DNA from: JANQOH01 sp965243325 | GTDB lineage: Bacteria; Pseudomonadota; Alphaproteobacteria; UBA7887 | Reading direction: 5' to 3' | DNA length: 64,000 nt | NCBI GenBank assembly: GCA_965243325.1 | Contig: CBDEUQ010000003.1 | Coordinates: forward strand, 3,224,001-3,288,000 | Shown here: piece after piece, positions 1 to 8,142 of the stretch | Layout of the letters: every line of letters starts with the position of its first letter | Position numbering within the stretch: the first letter of the stretch is position 1 | Made by a program: the position numbers and the translations under genes | Notes under the pieces: generated by a model | Database searches by the model: none | Seen by the model: the letters and a program-made list of their open reading frames with translations, nothing else | Told to the model about the DNA's origin: nothing

Positions 1-416
1 CGGTAGACGCCGAGGAACACCTCGTCGAGCCAGGCCTGCACCCCGAACGACTCGCCGGGCGCGAGACATCCCACCGCGTCCGGCGATGCCGCGCGTTCGT
101 GCTGCCGGCTTGCGGCCGGCTCGCTCGACCACGCCCTCATGACCCCTGGCATGAGGTGGTATCCCGCCAGTCCGTCCGCGCGCAGGGTGCTGAACACCAC
201 CGATGCCGGCATGGCGACGCACGCGGGATTGGCCGTCCACCTGACGCCGCCGCGGCTGTGCCATTCGCTCGGCGCGCGCACGGTGAGCGCGGTGACGCCG
301 GGCGCGAAACCGCCGGTGTCGCGAATCGCGATGGCGTCGAAAACGGTCCCCGGATCGCCCGCCGCCGCCGCCGCCCACAGGCAGAGCGCCGCGGCGGCCG
401 GCGCGCCGCGGCGCAT
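1..416 (-). CDS. Secreted protein of unknown function, 3' end outside the window
   Basis: The reading frame opens with ATG at 416 and is still open at base 1, so only about 138 N-terminal codons are visible. The first residues (MRRGAPAAAALCLWAAAAAG) look like a signal peptide with an alanine-rich core, so export is inferred. The rest resembles no family I know; it has a SEWHSRGGVRWTANPACV segment and conserved-looking tryptophans. Its ATG overlaps the TGA of the upstream cupin gene (TGATG), so the two are probably translationally coupled and part of one transcript. Confidence 0.55.
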   Translation of the reverse strand, partial: MRRGAPAAAALCLWAAAAAGDPGTVFDAIAIRDTGGFAPGVTALTVRAPSEWHSRGGVRWTANPACVAMPASVVFSTLRADGLAGYHLMPGVMRAWSSEPAASRQHERAASPDAVGCLAPGESFGVQAWLDEVFLGVY

Positions 417-1591
417 CACGCGGCGCCGTCGGCGTAGCGGAAGTCCATGGTGCGGCAGTGATAGTGGTAGCCGCCGTCCTGCGCGATCAGCCAGTGCGCC
501 CACTCGTCGCTCTCGTTGCAGTGGGCGTGCACCGCGCCGGGTGGCGTCACGATCGTCCCCCACGGCTCCCAGTCGGCCCGCTCGCCGTCGACGATCGAAC
601 AGCACTGCGGGCCGTGGATCGCCAGCGAGACGGCGACCGAATTGTGGCGGTGCGGAATCTGCATGCCGCCCGGGGGCAGCTGGTTCATCGCGAACGTCAG
701 CCCCGGTGCGACGTTGCGGCGGTGTTCCTGCGCCGCGGAGGCGAAAATGACGGCGATTCCCGGCGTCCGCGTCCCCGCGAGCTTGGGCCGGATCGCGGTC
801 ATGCGCCGGGCGATCTCGGCTGCGGGAAAGCGTACGGCCTGGACCGGCGAACGGTCTGGTGGCGGCGGCGCGAGGCCGTCGAGCGCCAGCGCCGGGGCGT
901 TGGTGACCGCCCACAGCACGCTGTCCTCGCCCGCCGCGGCGCGGTGCTCCGTCGGCCCGCCGCCGGGCAGGGCGAAGGCGTCTCCGGCCGCCCAGGGAAC
1001 GACGTCGCCGCCCGTGCGGCTCTCGCCGGCGCCTCGGATCGCGAAGTAGAGTTCCGTGCCCGCACGCGAGTCGAAGGGCAGGCGCTCGCCCGCCGCGATG
1101 CGCAGGTAGGAGGCGAGCACCAGCGGGGTCGTGGCGGGGAAATCGAGCGCCATCTCCGCGCTCTGGTCGACTTCGATGACGGCGCTGCCCGTCGCCGCGT
1201 CGAACGCGCGGTCGCGTTCGGCTGTGAACTGGCGGCATGGCACGGGCGGATTCGTCACGTTGAAGGCGACCGACGAATCGAAATAGCGCGCCCGCGCGGC
1301 GTAGGACCCGTCCGCCGCGGCGCCCGCCCGGCGGGCGACCAGGAAGCGCACGCCCTCCGGCCCCACTCGCTCGGCGTGCGGCACGCCGGCGTCCAGCGAG
1401 AAGCGGTCGCCGGCGGCGCAGGCGACCGTGCGGCTGTCGACCGACACGGACATCGCGCCGTCGACCACCAGCAGCGCGGCGGCGAAGTCGTGGGTGTGCG
1501 ATTCGTTGACCGTGCCCGGCGGCCACTCGACCTCGGAAATGTCGCCGTAGCCGCGTTGTGCAACGTCGGCGCGAAAGGTTTCCACATCCAT
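416..1591 (-). CDS. Multi-cupin domain protein
   Basis: A 391-residue protein with what look like three cupin units. The N-terminal unit (about residues 20-90) has HTHDFAAALLVVDG and DRFSLDAGVPHAE, the style of an AraC-type sensor cupin. The middle (about 160-250) and C-terminal (about 290-385) units resemble the bicupin gentisate/salicylate dioxygenase fold. The last unit has the clearest metal-ligand set, IPHRHNSVAV followed by HAHCNESDEW. A dioxygenase or sugar/aromatic-binding role is possible but no substrate can be read. ATG at 1591 is chosen because the cupin homology begins at MDVETF; an in-frame upstream extension to 1792 would run into the divergent ygfZ. Confidence 0.75.
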   Translation of the reverse strand: MDVETFRADVAQRGYGDISEVEWPPGTVNESHTHDFAAALLVVDGAMSVSVDSRTVACAAGDRFSLDAGVPHAERVGPEGVRFLVARRAGAAADGSYAARARYFDSSVAFNVTNPPVPCRQFTAERDRAFDAATGSAVIEVDQSAEMALDFPATTPLVLASYLRIAAGERLPFDSRAGTELYFAIRGAGESRTGGDVVPWAAGDAFALPGGGPTEHRAAAGEDSVLWAVTNAPALALDGLAPPPPDRSPVQAVRFPAAEIARRMTAIRPKLAGTRTPGIAVIFASAAQEHRRNVAPGLTFAMNQLPPGGMQIPHRHNSVAVSLAIHGPQCCSIVDGERADWEPWGTIVTPPGAVHAHCNESDEWAHWLIAQDGGYHYHCRTMDFRYADGAA

Positions 1592-1727
1592 GTTCCGACG
1601 CCCCCGCGAGCCTGTTCCGGGGCGATTACAACGCAGTTGCCCGAGGCGCACAAGGCCGGCCTTGCGCCGCTCGGAGCGGCGGCATAAACAGGGTCCGCGG
1701 TACGGATGGGGTTGCGGGGAGCGTTGC

Positions 1728-2588
1728 ATGGCGTCGTTGACATCGGTGCGGCTCGAGAACCGCGGCGTCATCGTCGCCGAGGGCACGGACACGGAGAACT
1801 TCCTTCAGGGCCTGGTGTCCAACGACATCCGCCGGCTGGGGGTCGACAACGCGCTCTACGCCGGGCTGCTGACTCCTCAGGGCAAGTATCTGCACGACTT
1901 CTTCCTCATCCGCCTCGGGCGCACGGTGGCGATCGAGTGCGAGCGCTCCCGCCTCGCCGACCTGATGCGGCGGCTCGTCGCCTACCGGCTGCGCGCCCGG
2001 GTGTCCCTCGAGGACGTGAGCGACCGCTACGCGGTGATCTCGATCTTCGGCGCCGGCACGCCGCGGCTGGAAACGGCGTCGGTGTACGCCGACCCGAGGC
2101 TGGAGGCGCTGGGCTGGCGCGCGCTGATGCCGCGCGACGACGCGGACACCGAGCTCGAGAAGGCCGGAATCGCGCGCGGCTCCGCCGCCGACTACGACTC
2201 GCTGCGCCTGGGGCTCGGCGTTCCCGACGGGTCGCGCGACATCCTGGTCGAGAAATCGTTCCTGCTGGAAGCCAATTTCGAGGAGCTGAACGGCGTCGAT
2301 TTCGACAAGGGATGCTACATCGGGCAGGAGAACACGACGCGGCAGAAGCGCCGCGGCGCCGTGCGCAAGCGCCTGATGCGGGTCGACATCGAAGGCGCGC
2401 CGCCGCCGCCGGATACGCAGATCACGCTCGCCGACAAGCCGGCCGGCACGATGCGCTCGAGCGGCGGCACGACGGGCATCGCCCTGCTGCGGCTCGAGCA
2501 CGTCGCCAGGGCCGAGGCGTCCGGCGAACCGCTGCGCGCCGGCGACGCGCGGCTCAAGCCGATCAAGCCGGAGTGGGCCCGTTACTGA
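1728..2588 (+). CDS. ygfZ: YgfZ-type folate-binding protein (GcvT-like)
   Basis: A 286-residue GcvT-fold protein. The family signature is present at about residue 195: DKGCYIGQE (consensus K-G-C-Y-x-G-Q-E), containing the conserved cysteine. YgfZ/IBA57 proteins bind tetrahydrofolate and help assemble or repair certain Fe-S clusters in the cytoplasm; this is family knowledge. The N-terminus (RGVIVAEGTDTENFLQGLVSNDI) is also typical. ATG at 1728 is where homology starts. It is divergent from the cupin gene. The 292 bases between its stop and the next gene hold no convincing coding region. Confidence 0.92.
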   Translation: MASLTSVRLENRGVIVAEGTDTENFLQGLVSNDIRRLGVDNALYAGLLTPQGKYLHDFFLIRLGRTVAIECERSRLADLMRRLVAYRLRARVSLEDVSDRYAVISIFGAGTPRLETASVYADPRLEALGWRALMPRDDADTELEKAGIARGSAADYDSLRLGLGVPDGSRDILVEKSFLLEANFEELNGVDFDKGCYIGQENTTRQKRRGAVRKRLMRVDIEGAPPPPDTQITLADKPAGTMRSSGGTTGIALLRLEHVARAEASGEPLRAGDARLKPIKPEWARY

Positions 2589-2880
2589 GGGGCGCTGCGC
2601 CTGGGCCGGCGAGGCCGCCGACACCCTCGCCTGTCACGACCGCGAATGGGGCGTGCCGTCGCACGACGACAAGCCCAACATGTAGGGTCTGCCACGTCGG
2701 ACCATCATTCCGAAGCGCTTGACCTTGCGCTCGCCGGCCGGGTTGAGGGCCGCGCGGAGCGCGATGTCGAGCGAGCAGGCGCCGGCACCGCCCCGCTTCA
2801 TGGGGCAAGACAACCGGATGTCGCGGACATGGGCGGACGCCCGCGATCACGTGCTGCGAGTGTGCGATGCGGCGTGATTG

Positions 2881-3207
2881 TCAGTCGCGAGACTCGCGCT
2901 CGGCGATGCCGGAAAGCTCCACCGGCGGCCGGTCGGGAAACCTCGCGACGAGCGACAGGCTCCCGCCCATTGCCTCGACCGTCCTGCGCAACGTCGAGAG
3001 CAGGAGATCGCTGCGCTGCTCCATCCGCGACACGGCGTCCTGACTGATGCCGAGCTCGCGGGCGACGCTGACCTGGGTGAGGTGGCGGGCCTTGCGCAGC
3101 TCACGCAATGTCATCTCCTCGGAAATGAACTCCGCGGCCAGCTCCTCGACGTTGCGGCGCTCGGCGGGATCGAGCCCGGCGATCATGTCTTCGACATTGA
3201 GGCCCAT
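2881..3207 (-). CDS. XRE-family helix-turn-helix antitoxin-like protein
   Basis: A 108-residue protein with a central Cro/C1-type HTH: LRELRKARHLTQVSVARELG then ISQDAVSRMEQR (about residues 35-70). The layout matches HigA/antitoxins paired with HigB/RelE or DUF891 toxins, where the antitoxin follows the toxin. ATG at 3207 is preferred over the adjacent GTG at 3210 because AAGGAG lies about 7 bases before it. Here the reading frame before it is only 47 codons (next entry), so no full toxin is present. It may be an orphan antitoxin. The AT-rich stretch at 3385-3440 is a plausible promoter region. Confidence 0.8.
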   Translation of the reverse strand: MGLNVEDMIAGLDPAERRNVEELAAEFISEEMTLRELRKARHLTQVSVARELGISQDAVSRMEQRSDLLLSTLRRTVEAMGGSLSLVARFPDRPPVELSGIAERESRD

Positions 3208-3350
3208 CACGATTCTCCTTCCTTCGCAGGCCGCGCGAGGCGGGGGCGGAGACGCCCGGCAATCCCGCGCAGAGCCGCGTCCCCGGCGACGAGCGACGCC
3301 GCGCGGTGTTTGGCCTTGCGGCGACCGGCGGGTTCGAAACTGGTCCGCAT
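3207..3350 (-). CDS. 47-residue ORF coupled to the XRE gene; possible toxin relic
   Basis: An open frame of 47 codons (starting MRTSFEPAGRRKAK) whose TGA overlaps the ATG of the XRE gene (TGATG), the coupling seen between toxin and antitoxin genes. The product is basic (many R and K) and too short for a HigB/DUF891 toxin of about 100-110 residues, and I see no toxin motif. It may be a leader peptide, a toxin remnant, or a chance frame in GC-rich DNA. Confidence 0.3.
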   Translation of the reverse strand: MRTSFEPAGRRKAKHRAASLVAGDAALRGIAGRLRPRLARPAKEGES

Positions 3351-3527
3351 GTTGTCACGAGCGGCGGCCTTTTCGTCGCGGTGTTAACGACAATAATACG
3401 CTGTTTTCACTACATTTATTCTCTTACGTGCGGGCTCCCTGAACATCCGGCACCTCCGGTTGGGAGTCCCCTCGCATCCGACCCGTCCAAGCTGCCGCCC
3501 GGCGCGCTGTCGGCAAGCACTTCGCGC

Positions 3528-3690
3528 GACCGTGTCCGGGCCGTTCTTTGCCACCAGCGTCAAGAGCTTCAGCAACGCGCCGCGCGGGCGCTTCTCGCCA
3601 CGCTCCCACTGGCTTACCGGACCCGTGGTCATGTTCGGATGACGCGCGAACACCGCCTGGCTCGCCTGTTCGCGCAGACGAAGCGGCGAC
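3528..3690 (-). pseudogene. Remnant of a second XRE antitoxin (NadS-like)
   Basis: The minus strand from about 3690 to 3528 translates to LRLREQASQAVFARHPNM, then VSQWERGEKRPRGALLKLL and ending NGPDTVA. This is the C-terminal two-thirds of the NadS/HigA-type HTH antitoxin (family pattern: SQ-x-x-FA-x-x-L-x-V-T-x-G-x-VSQWERGxKRP). The N-terminal part is missing: upstream sequence runs straight into the stop of the DUF2325 gene at 3702-3704, and the frame after DTVA continues as unrelated arginine-rich sequence. No intact start lies before the HTH. I read it as a decayed or truncated toxin-antitoxin relic. Confidence 0.65.
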
Positions 3691-3701
3691 GCGCGCCGGG
3701 T

Positions 3702-4931
3702 CTACTGCACCGCGACCGAGCGCAGGCCGGTGACGAAGGACGACAGACCCGAACTGCGCAGCGGCACGAACGTCCGCGAGGTCTGCTTGCAGAAGCGCTT
3801 GGCGCGCGCGCAGGCGCTGTGGCTCACGCAATCGACGGGGCAAAGCACGACATCGCCCTGCGAGAGCAGGGTTCCCAGCCGGCGGTCGTTGTCCTCGATC
3901 CCGCCGTCGTGATGGATGAAGCGGCCGTTGGCGTTCTCGACGACGGCGCGGAAATGCTCCATGAGGCCGTGGCGCCCGCCGACGTAGACGATGCGGCGCC
4001 CGGCGAGGTCGAACGGGCACGACGGATCGTCGCACTGCGGCTCGTCGTCGTGCTCCGTGGCGCCTGTCGCGCGCTTGAGGAAGGCCGCAAGCATCTCGCA
4101 CTCGCCTTCGAGAGTCGCCGCCGAACGGCGCAGGTCGTCGATTTCGCGCCGGCTCGCGCGCAACTCCGCGGTGCGCTCGGCGAGCCTGCGGTCGGCTTCA
4201 TCGCGCTCCCGGTCCCGCGTTTCCACAAGACGCAGGAGCGATTCGACGCGCGAGGTCAGGGCGCGGTGCTCTTCCCCGTCCTCGAACCGCCTGAGCCGCG
4301 CCGAGACGCAGGCAAGCCTGCCGGCCGTGGCGTGCGCTTCGTCGAGATCCTTGCGCAGGCCGTCGATTTCGCGCTGCCGCTCCGCCGCCCGCCGCCGCGC
4401 GACGGCCGACTCGTTGGCCGCCGCGGCCGCCTTGCGTTCGGCGGCGATCAATTGCCGCCTGAACGCGCGGTTGGTCGACCCCTCGAGATGCGACAGCATG
4501 TGCACTTCGCCGAACAACTCGACCGCGAGGCTCGCCGTGGTCGCCGGATGGGTCATCAGCGCCCAGAACGGGCCGGCGAAGTCGCCCTTGCCCACCGACT
4601 CGGCCCACCACGCTTTGAGCTCGTCCTCGCCCGTCATCGCCGCGCCGCGCCGGACCGCGCCGCGGAACTTCCTGTCGAGCCATTTCTGCGTCAGCCGGGC
4701 CAGCGGCTTCGCCTCCGAAACCGCATGGACGGCCAGCCCGTGAATCTCGAAGTCGGTCGCCTTGGCGGCGATGCGCACCCGCGCCTTCGCGGCGAGCTTG
4801 CGCAACTCGTCGACGCTGAGGCACGTGCCGCAGATCATGCAGTGGTAGCCGGAGTTGACCTCCCATATCCGCCGCCGGCGGCGGGCGGAAACGGGAGCCT
4901 CGGAGGCGGCTTCTTCACACAGCTGGCACAT
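3702..4931 (-). CDS. DUF2325 domain protein with N-terminal Cys cluster and coiled coil
   Basis: 409 residues in three parts. The N-terminus has MCQLCEEA and CMICGTCLS (about residues 1-40), a likely metal-binding CxxC pair. The middle (about 165-300) is a charged, heptad-like coiled coil. The C-terminus (about 310-405) is the DUF2325 domain with RIVYVGGRHGLMEHF, FIHHDGGIEDN and CVSHSACARAK, the usual landmarks. DUF2325 has no firmly established biochemical role. Two Fur-box-like sequences lie 22-88 bases upstream of the start, suggesting metal- or heme-dependent control (inference). Its 3' end abuts the decayed antitoxin. Confidence 0.85.
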   Translation of the reverse strand: MCQLCEEAASEAPVSARRRRRIWEVNSGYHCMICGTCLSVDELRKLAAKARVRIAAKATDFEIHGLAVHAVSEAKPLARLTQKWLDRKFRGAVRRGAAMTGEDELKAWWAESVGKGDFAGPFWALMTHPATTASLAVELFGEVHMLSHLEGSTNRAFRRQLIAAERKAAAAANESAVARRRAAERQREIDGLRKDLDEAHATAGRLACVSARLRRFEDGEEHRALTSRVESLLRLVETRDRERDEADRRLAERTAELRASRREIDDLRRSAATLEGECEMLAAFLKRATGATEHDDEPQCDDPSCPFDLAGRRIVYVGGRHGLMEHFRAVVENANGRFIHHDGGIEDNDRRLGTLLSQGDVVLCPVDCVSHSACARAKRFCKQTSRTFVPLRSSGLSSFVTGLRSVAVQ

Positions 4932-4952
4932 GGACGCGTCCGAAACCAGAAT

Positions 4953-5019
4953 TGCGAATGGTTCTCAATATCAGTACAGAATTCCGGCGTCAACCTCCTG
5001 CGATTGAGAATTATTCGCG
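4953..5019. promoter_or_regulatory. Inverted pair of Fur/Irr-box-like sites
   Basis: TTGAGAATTATTCGC at 5004-5018 and, on the opposite strand, TTGAGAACCATTCGC (4968 to 4954) differ at 2 of 15 positions and face each other. Each matches about 10 of 14 positions of the 7-1-7 Fur consensus TGATAATnATTATCA. They sit in an AT-richer island between the DUF2325 gene (start 4931) and the SDR gene (start 5175). Iron control is inferred; no binding data. Confidence 0.5.
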
Positions 5020-5174
5020 CATTGCGCCGCATCCCGGGACGCATAGGGAGGGAAAGGGAACCGCCGGGACGCATCGCCCCCACGAGCCCCCTCCCGGGTC
5101 CCGGCCGGCGCGTTGACCCGCGAGCGCCGCTTTCCTACGGTGGCCGCACGCTCCGCAACCCATCCCGGTACCCC

Positions 5175-6020
5175 ATGACGAAAGACGAAGGCACGGCCGC
5201 GCGGCGGCTCGAGGGCAAGGCGATCATGGTCACGGGCGCCGCCGGCGGCTTCGGCCGCGCGCTGGTCCGCGCCATGGTCGCCGAGGGCGCGCGGGTCGCC
5301 GCCGTCGACCTTGCCGCGGCGACGTTCGACGAGACCGACGAGCAGGTTCTGTCCCTCGCCTGCGACATCAGCGACGACGCGGCGTGCGAGGACGCGGCCG
5401 CCGCGTGCATCGCCCGTTTCGGACGCATCGACGGGCTCGTCAACAACGCCGGCATCAGCCTGGACCGTATCCGTCCGGACTACGAAGACCGGCCCATCGC
5501 CATGGAGGAAATCAGTCCCGAAATCTGGCGCCGCGTATTCGCCGTGAACGCCGCGGGCACGTTCTTCGCCACGCGCGCGGTCGTGCCCCGGTTCCGCGCC
5601 CAGGGCAGCGGCCGCATCATCTCGGTCACGACGAGCTTCTTCACCATGCTGCGCCGGGGCTGGGCGCCCTACGGCGGCAGCAAGGCGGCGATCGAGGCGG
5701 CTTCGGCGGGCTGGGCCGCCGAGTTCGCCGGAACGGGGATCACCGTAAACGTGCTGGTCCCCGGCGGGCCGGCCGATACCGCGATGGTGCCGCGGCAGGC
5801 GTTCCCCGACAGGGCGTCGCTGATCCGGCCCGAGGCCATGGCGCCGCCGACCTGCTGGCTGCTCTCGGACGCCGCCGCCGCCGTCACCGGCCGGCGCTTC
5901 GTCGCCGCGAAGTGGGACCCGGCGCTGCCGGAGGAGGAGGCCGCAGCCGCATCCGGTTCTCCTATCGGCTGGCCCGATCTCGCCGCCGCCACCGTCGTGT
6001 GGCCGGGTGCCGGCGAATGA
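5175..6020 (+). CDS. Short-chain dehydrogenase/reductase (SDR)
   Basis: A 281-residue classical SDR, an NAD(P)-dependent oxidoreductase of unknown substrate. It shows the cofactor loop VTGAAGGFGRAL (about residue 20), the NNAGIS motif (about 92), and the catalytic tyrosine and lysine in PYGGSK (about 160). The upstream serine region (SVTTSFF) is slightly unusual. The C-terminal tail (about 255-281) is longer and alanine-rich compared with the 250-residue norm. ATG at 5175 is immediately upstream of the first homologous residues. It is convergent with the prenyl synthase gene. Confidence 0.88.
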   Translation: MTKDEGTAARRLEGKAIMVTGAAGGFGRALVRAMVAEGARVAAVDLAAATFDETDEQVLSLACDISDDAACEDAAAACIARFGRIDGLVNNAGISLDRIRPDYEDRPIAMEEISPEIWRRVFAVNAAGTFFATRAVVPRFRAQGSGRIISVTTSFFTMLRRGWAPYGGSKAAIEAASAGWAAEFAGTGITVNVLVPGGPADTAMVPRQAFPDRASLIRPEAMAPPTCWLLSDAAAAVTGRRFVAAKWDPALPEEEAAAASGSPIGWPDLAAATVVWPGAGE

Positions 6021-6045
6021 GGGAAGCGCCGCGCGCCGCGGCCTC

Positions 6046-7056
6046 TCAGTACGCGCGATCGAGGGCGAAGGCGACGACCTCGGCCAGCGTGTCGCGATAG
6101 CGGCTCTCGGGGAGGGCGGCCAGCGCGCCGCGGGCCTCGTCGGCGTAGCGGCGCGCGCGCGCCACCGTATCGTCGATGGCGCCGCGGCTCGCGATCAGTT
6201 CGATCGCGCGCGCAAGGTCGCCGTCGTCTTGACGGCCCTCCTCGAGCGTACGGCGCCAGAAGCCGCGCTCCGCGTCGTCGCCGCGCGCGAACGCGAGGAT
6301 GACGGGCAGCGTGATCTTGCCTTCGCGGAAATCGTCGCCGACGCTCTTGCCGAGCGTCGCCTCGGCCGCGGCGTAGTCGAGCGCATCGTCCACGAGCTGG
6401 TAGCAGGTGCCGAGACTGGCGCCGTAGTCGAACAGCGCGCGCCGACGGCCGTCGCCGCCGCCGGCCACCACGGCACCGACCTCGGCCGCCGCGGCGAACA
6501 GGCGCGCGGTCTTCGCCCCGATCACTTCGAGATACGCCGCCTCGCCGGTCGCGGTGTCGTTCGCGGTGAGCAATTGCATCACCTCGCCTTCGGCGATCAC
6601 CGAGCTCGCGCCCGACAGGATGGCGAGCACGTCGAGCGAACCGTCCTCCACCATCAGCTCGAAGGCGCGCGCGAAGAGGAAATCGCCGACGAGGACGCTC
6701 GACTGATTGCCCCAGACCGCATTGGCCGTCGCCGCGCCGCGACGCAGCCTGCTGTCGTCCACCACGTCGTCGTGCAGCAGCGTCGCCGTGTGGATGAATT
6801 CGACGCACGCGGCGAGCAGGATGTGCCGGTCGCCACCGTAACCGCAGGCGCGCGCGGCAAGCAGGGTGATCAGCGGCCGCATGCGCTTGCCGCCGGACGC
6901 CGTGATGTGGCCGGCCAGCCGCGGGATGAACGCGACGGGGCTCTGCATGCGATCGACGATGACGCGATTCACCGCGGCGAGATCGTGCCGGACAGGCGCT
7001 TGCAGGTGGACCAGCCTCTCGGCGTCGGCCTTGTCGAACCCGGCGGCTAGCGCCAC
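6046..7056 (-). CDS. ispB: Trans-polyprenyl diphosphate synthase (octaprenyl-type)
   Basis: A 336-residue all-helical prenyl synthase that would condense isopentenyl diphosphate units to make the quinone side chain. Both aspartate-rich motifs are present: LLHDDVVDDS (FARM, about residue 85) and DDALDY (SARM, about residue 210), with GGKRMRPLI near the N-terminus for substrate binding. Chain length cannot be read reliably, so the octaprenyl label is by overall similarity. GTG at 7056 is chosen because AGGGAGGAG lies 6 bases upstream. It is divergent from the DUF2007/trmN6/S49 operon, as in many alphaproteobacteria. Confidence 0.9.
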   Translation of the reverse strand: MALAAGFDKADAERLVHLQAPVRHDLAAVNRVIVDRMQSPVAFIPRLAGHITASGGKRMRPLITLLAARACGYGGDRHILLAACVEFIHTATLLHDDVVDDSRLRRGAATANAVWGNQSSVLVGDFLFARAFELMVEDGSLDVLAILSGASSVIAEGEVMQLLTANDTATGEAAYLEVIGAKTARLFAAAAEVGAVVAGGGDGRRRALFDYGASLGTCYQLVDDALDYAAAEATLGKSVGDDFREGKITLPVILAFARGDDAERGFWRRTLEEGRQDDGDLARAIELIASRGAIDDTVARARRYADEARGALAALPESRYRDTLAEVVAFALDRAY

Positions 7057-7196
7057 GGCGGTCTCCTCCCTGGTCGGCGGGACCGGGAACGGCCGGCGGC
7101 GCGCCCTTGACGCCTGCGGCGACCGGCCGGACCATAGAAGGGCCGTCGCGCGCCGGTCAAGCGGCGGCGGCTGGGATGCGGCCGCCGGAGCGGGAT

Positions 7197-7403
7197 GTGA
7201 AGGAACTGCTGCGCACCAACGACCCGGTCGAGATTTCGTGGATCGTCGCCCTGCTCGGCGACGCCGGCATCGAGGTCGTCGTCTTCGACGCCCACGCCAG
7301 TATCGTCGAGGGTTCGATCGGCGCCATCCCGCGGCGGCTGATGGTGGCCGACGACGATCTGGAGGCTGCGCGGCGGGCGCTGGCGGACGCCGATGTCCGG
7401 TAA
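7197..7403 (+). CDS. DUF2007 family protein
   Basis: A 68-residue protein starting VKELLRTNDPVEISWIVALL and containing GSIGAIPRRLMVADDDL, the hallmark of the DUF2007 (putative signal-transducing) family. GTG at 7197 is preferred over ATG at 7176 because the family begins with this K-E-L-L-R-T-N-D-P motif and a GGAG precedes it. The gene overlaps the methyltransferase gene by 11 bases, so they are co-transcribed. Function is unknown. Confidence 0.85.
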   Translation: MKELLRTNDPVEISWIVALLGDAGIEVVVFDAHASIVEGSIGAIPRRLMVADDDLEAARRALADADVR

Positions 7404-8142
7404 TCTGACGCACGACGCACTGCTCGGCGGACGGGTCCGGCTGGCGCAGCCGGCGCGCGGCACCTGCCGCGCCGCCATCGACGCGGTCCTCCTGGCGGCG
7501 GCGGTGCCGGCGCGCGGCGGCGACACGGTCGTCGATCTCGGCGCCGGAACCGGGGCGGCGGCGCTCTGCCTCGCTGCGCGGGTCGGCGGCGCGAACGTGA
7601 TCGGCATCGAACGCGACGCGGCGCTGGCCAACCTGGCGACGCGGAACGCCGCCGCAAACGGCGCCGCCGGCCGTGTCCGGTTCGTGGCCGCGGACATCGC
7701 CGCCCTGCCCCCGCTCCCCCCATGCGACCACGCGATGGCCAATCCACCGCATCTCCCGCCGGAGCGCGCGGCGCCGTCGCGCCGTTGCGACGCGGCGACC
7801 GTGGAGGGCGCCGCCGCGGTGGCCGACTGGATCGGGGCGGCCCTCTCCGTCCTGCGCCCGAAGGGAAGCCTGACGGTCGTCCACCGCGCCGACCGGCTGG
7901 ATGCGGTGCTCGCGGCGCTGCACGGCCGGGCCGGCGCCATCGCCGTCTGCCCGCTGTGGCCGAAGCCCGGACGCGCGGCGAGGCGCGTCCTGGTGCGGGC
8001 GCGCAAAGGCGCGGGAATGCCCCTGCACCTCGGCCCGGGCGTGGTGCTGCACCGCGCGGACGGCCGCTATACCGACGAGACCGAAGCCGTGCTAAGACAC
8101 GCGGCGCCGCTGACACTGGCTCCAGGCGACTTGCCATGCTGA
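7393..8142 (+). CDS. SAM-dependent methyltransferase, TrmN6-like
   Basis: A 249-residue class I methyltransferase. It has motif I VVDLGAGTGAAALCLA (about residue 46), an acidic residue after strand 2 (IGIERD), and the catalytic NPPH motif (about residue 117), which marks N6-adenine methylation of RNA or DNA. The closest known family is tRNA1(Val) A37 N6-methyltransferase (TrmN6/YfiC). Placement before an S49 peptidase and glyQS is common in alphaproteobacteria. It overlaps both neighbours by a few bases. Confidence 0.85.
   Translation: MSGNLTHDALLGGRVRLAQPARGTCRAAIDAVLLAAAVPARGGDTVVDLGAGTGAAALCLAARVGGANVIGIERDAALANLATRNAAANGAAGRVRFVAADIAALPPLPPCDHAMANPPHLPPERAAPSRRCDAATVEGAAAVADWIGAALSVLRPKGSLTVVHRADRLDAVLAALHGRAGAIAVCPLWPKPGRAARRVLVRARKGAGMPLHLGPGVVLHRADGRYTDETEAVLRHAAPLTLAPGDLPC

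Noticed and set aside
1665..1685. CGCTCGGAGCG-type dyads here and near 36963 and 37269 as members of a dispersed repeat family
   Set aside because: Short self-complementary GC words are expected at this base composition, and surrounding sequence is not shared.
2589..2880. A 95-codon minus-strand frame after ygfZ
   Set aside because: Arginine- and proline-rich translation with no recognisable features; it overlaps the end of ygfZ and looks like a chance frame.
2881..3350. Complete HigBA-type toxin-antitoxin pair
   Set aside because: The frame before the antitoxin is only 47 codons and has no toxin motif, so only an orphan or relic can be supported.
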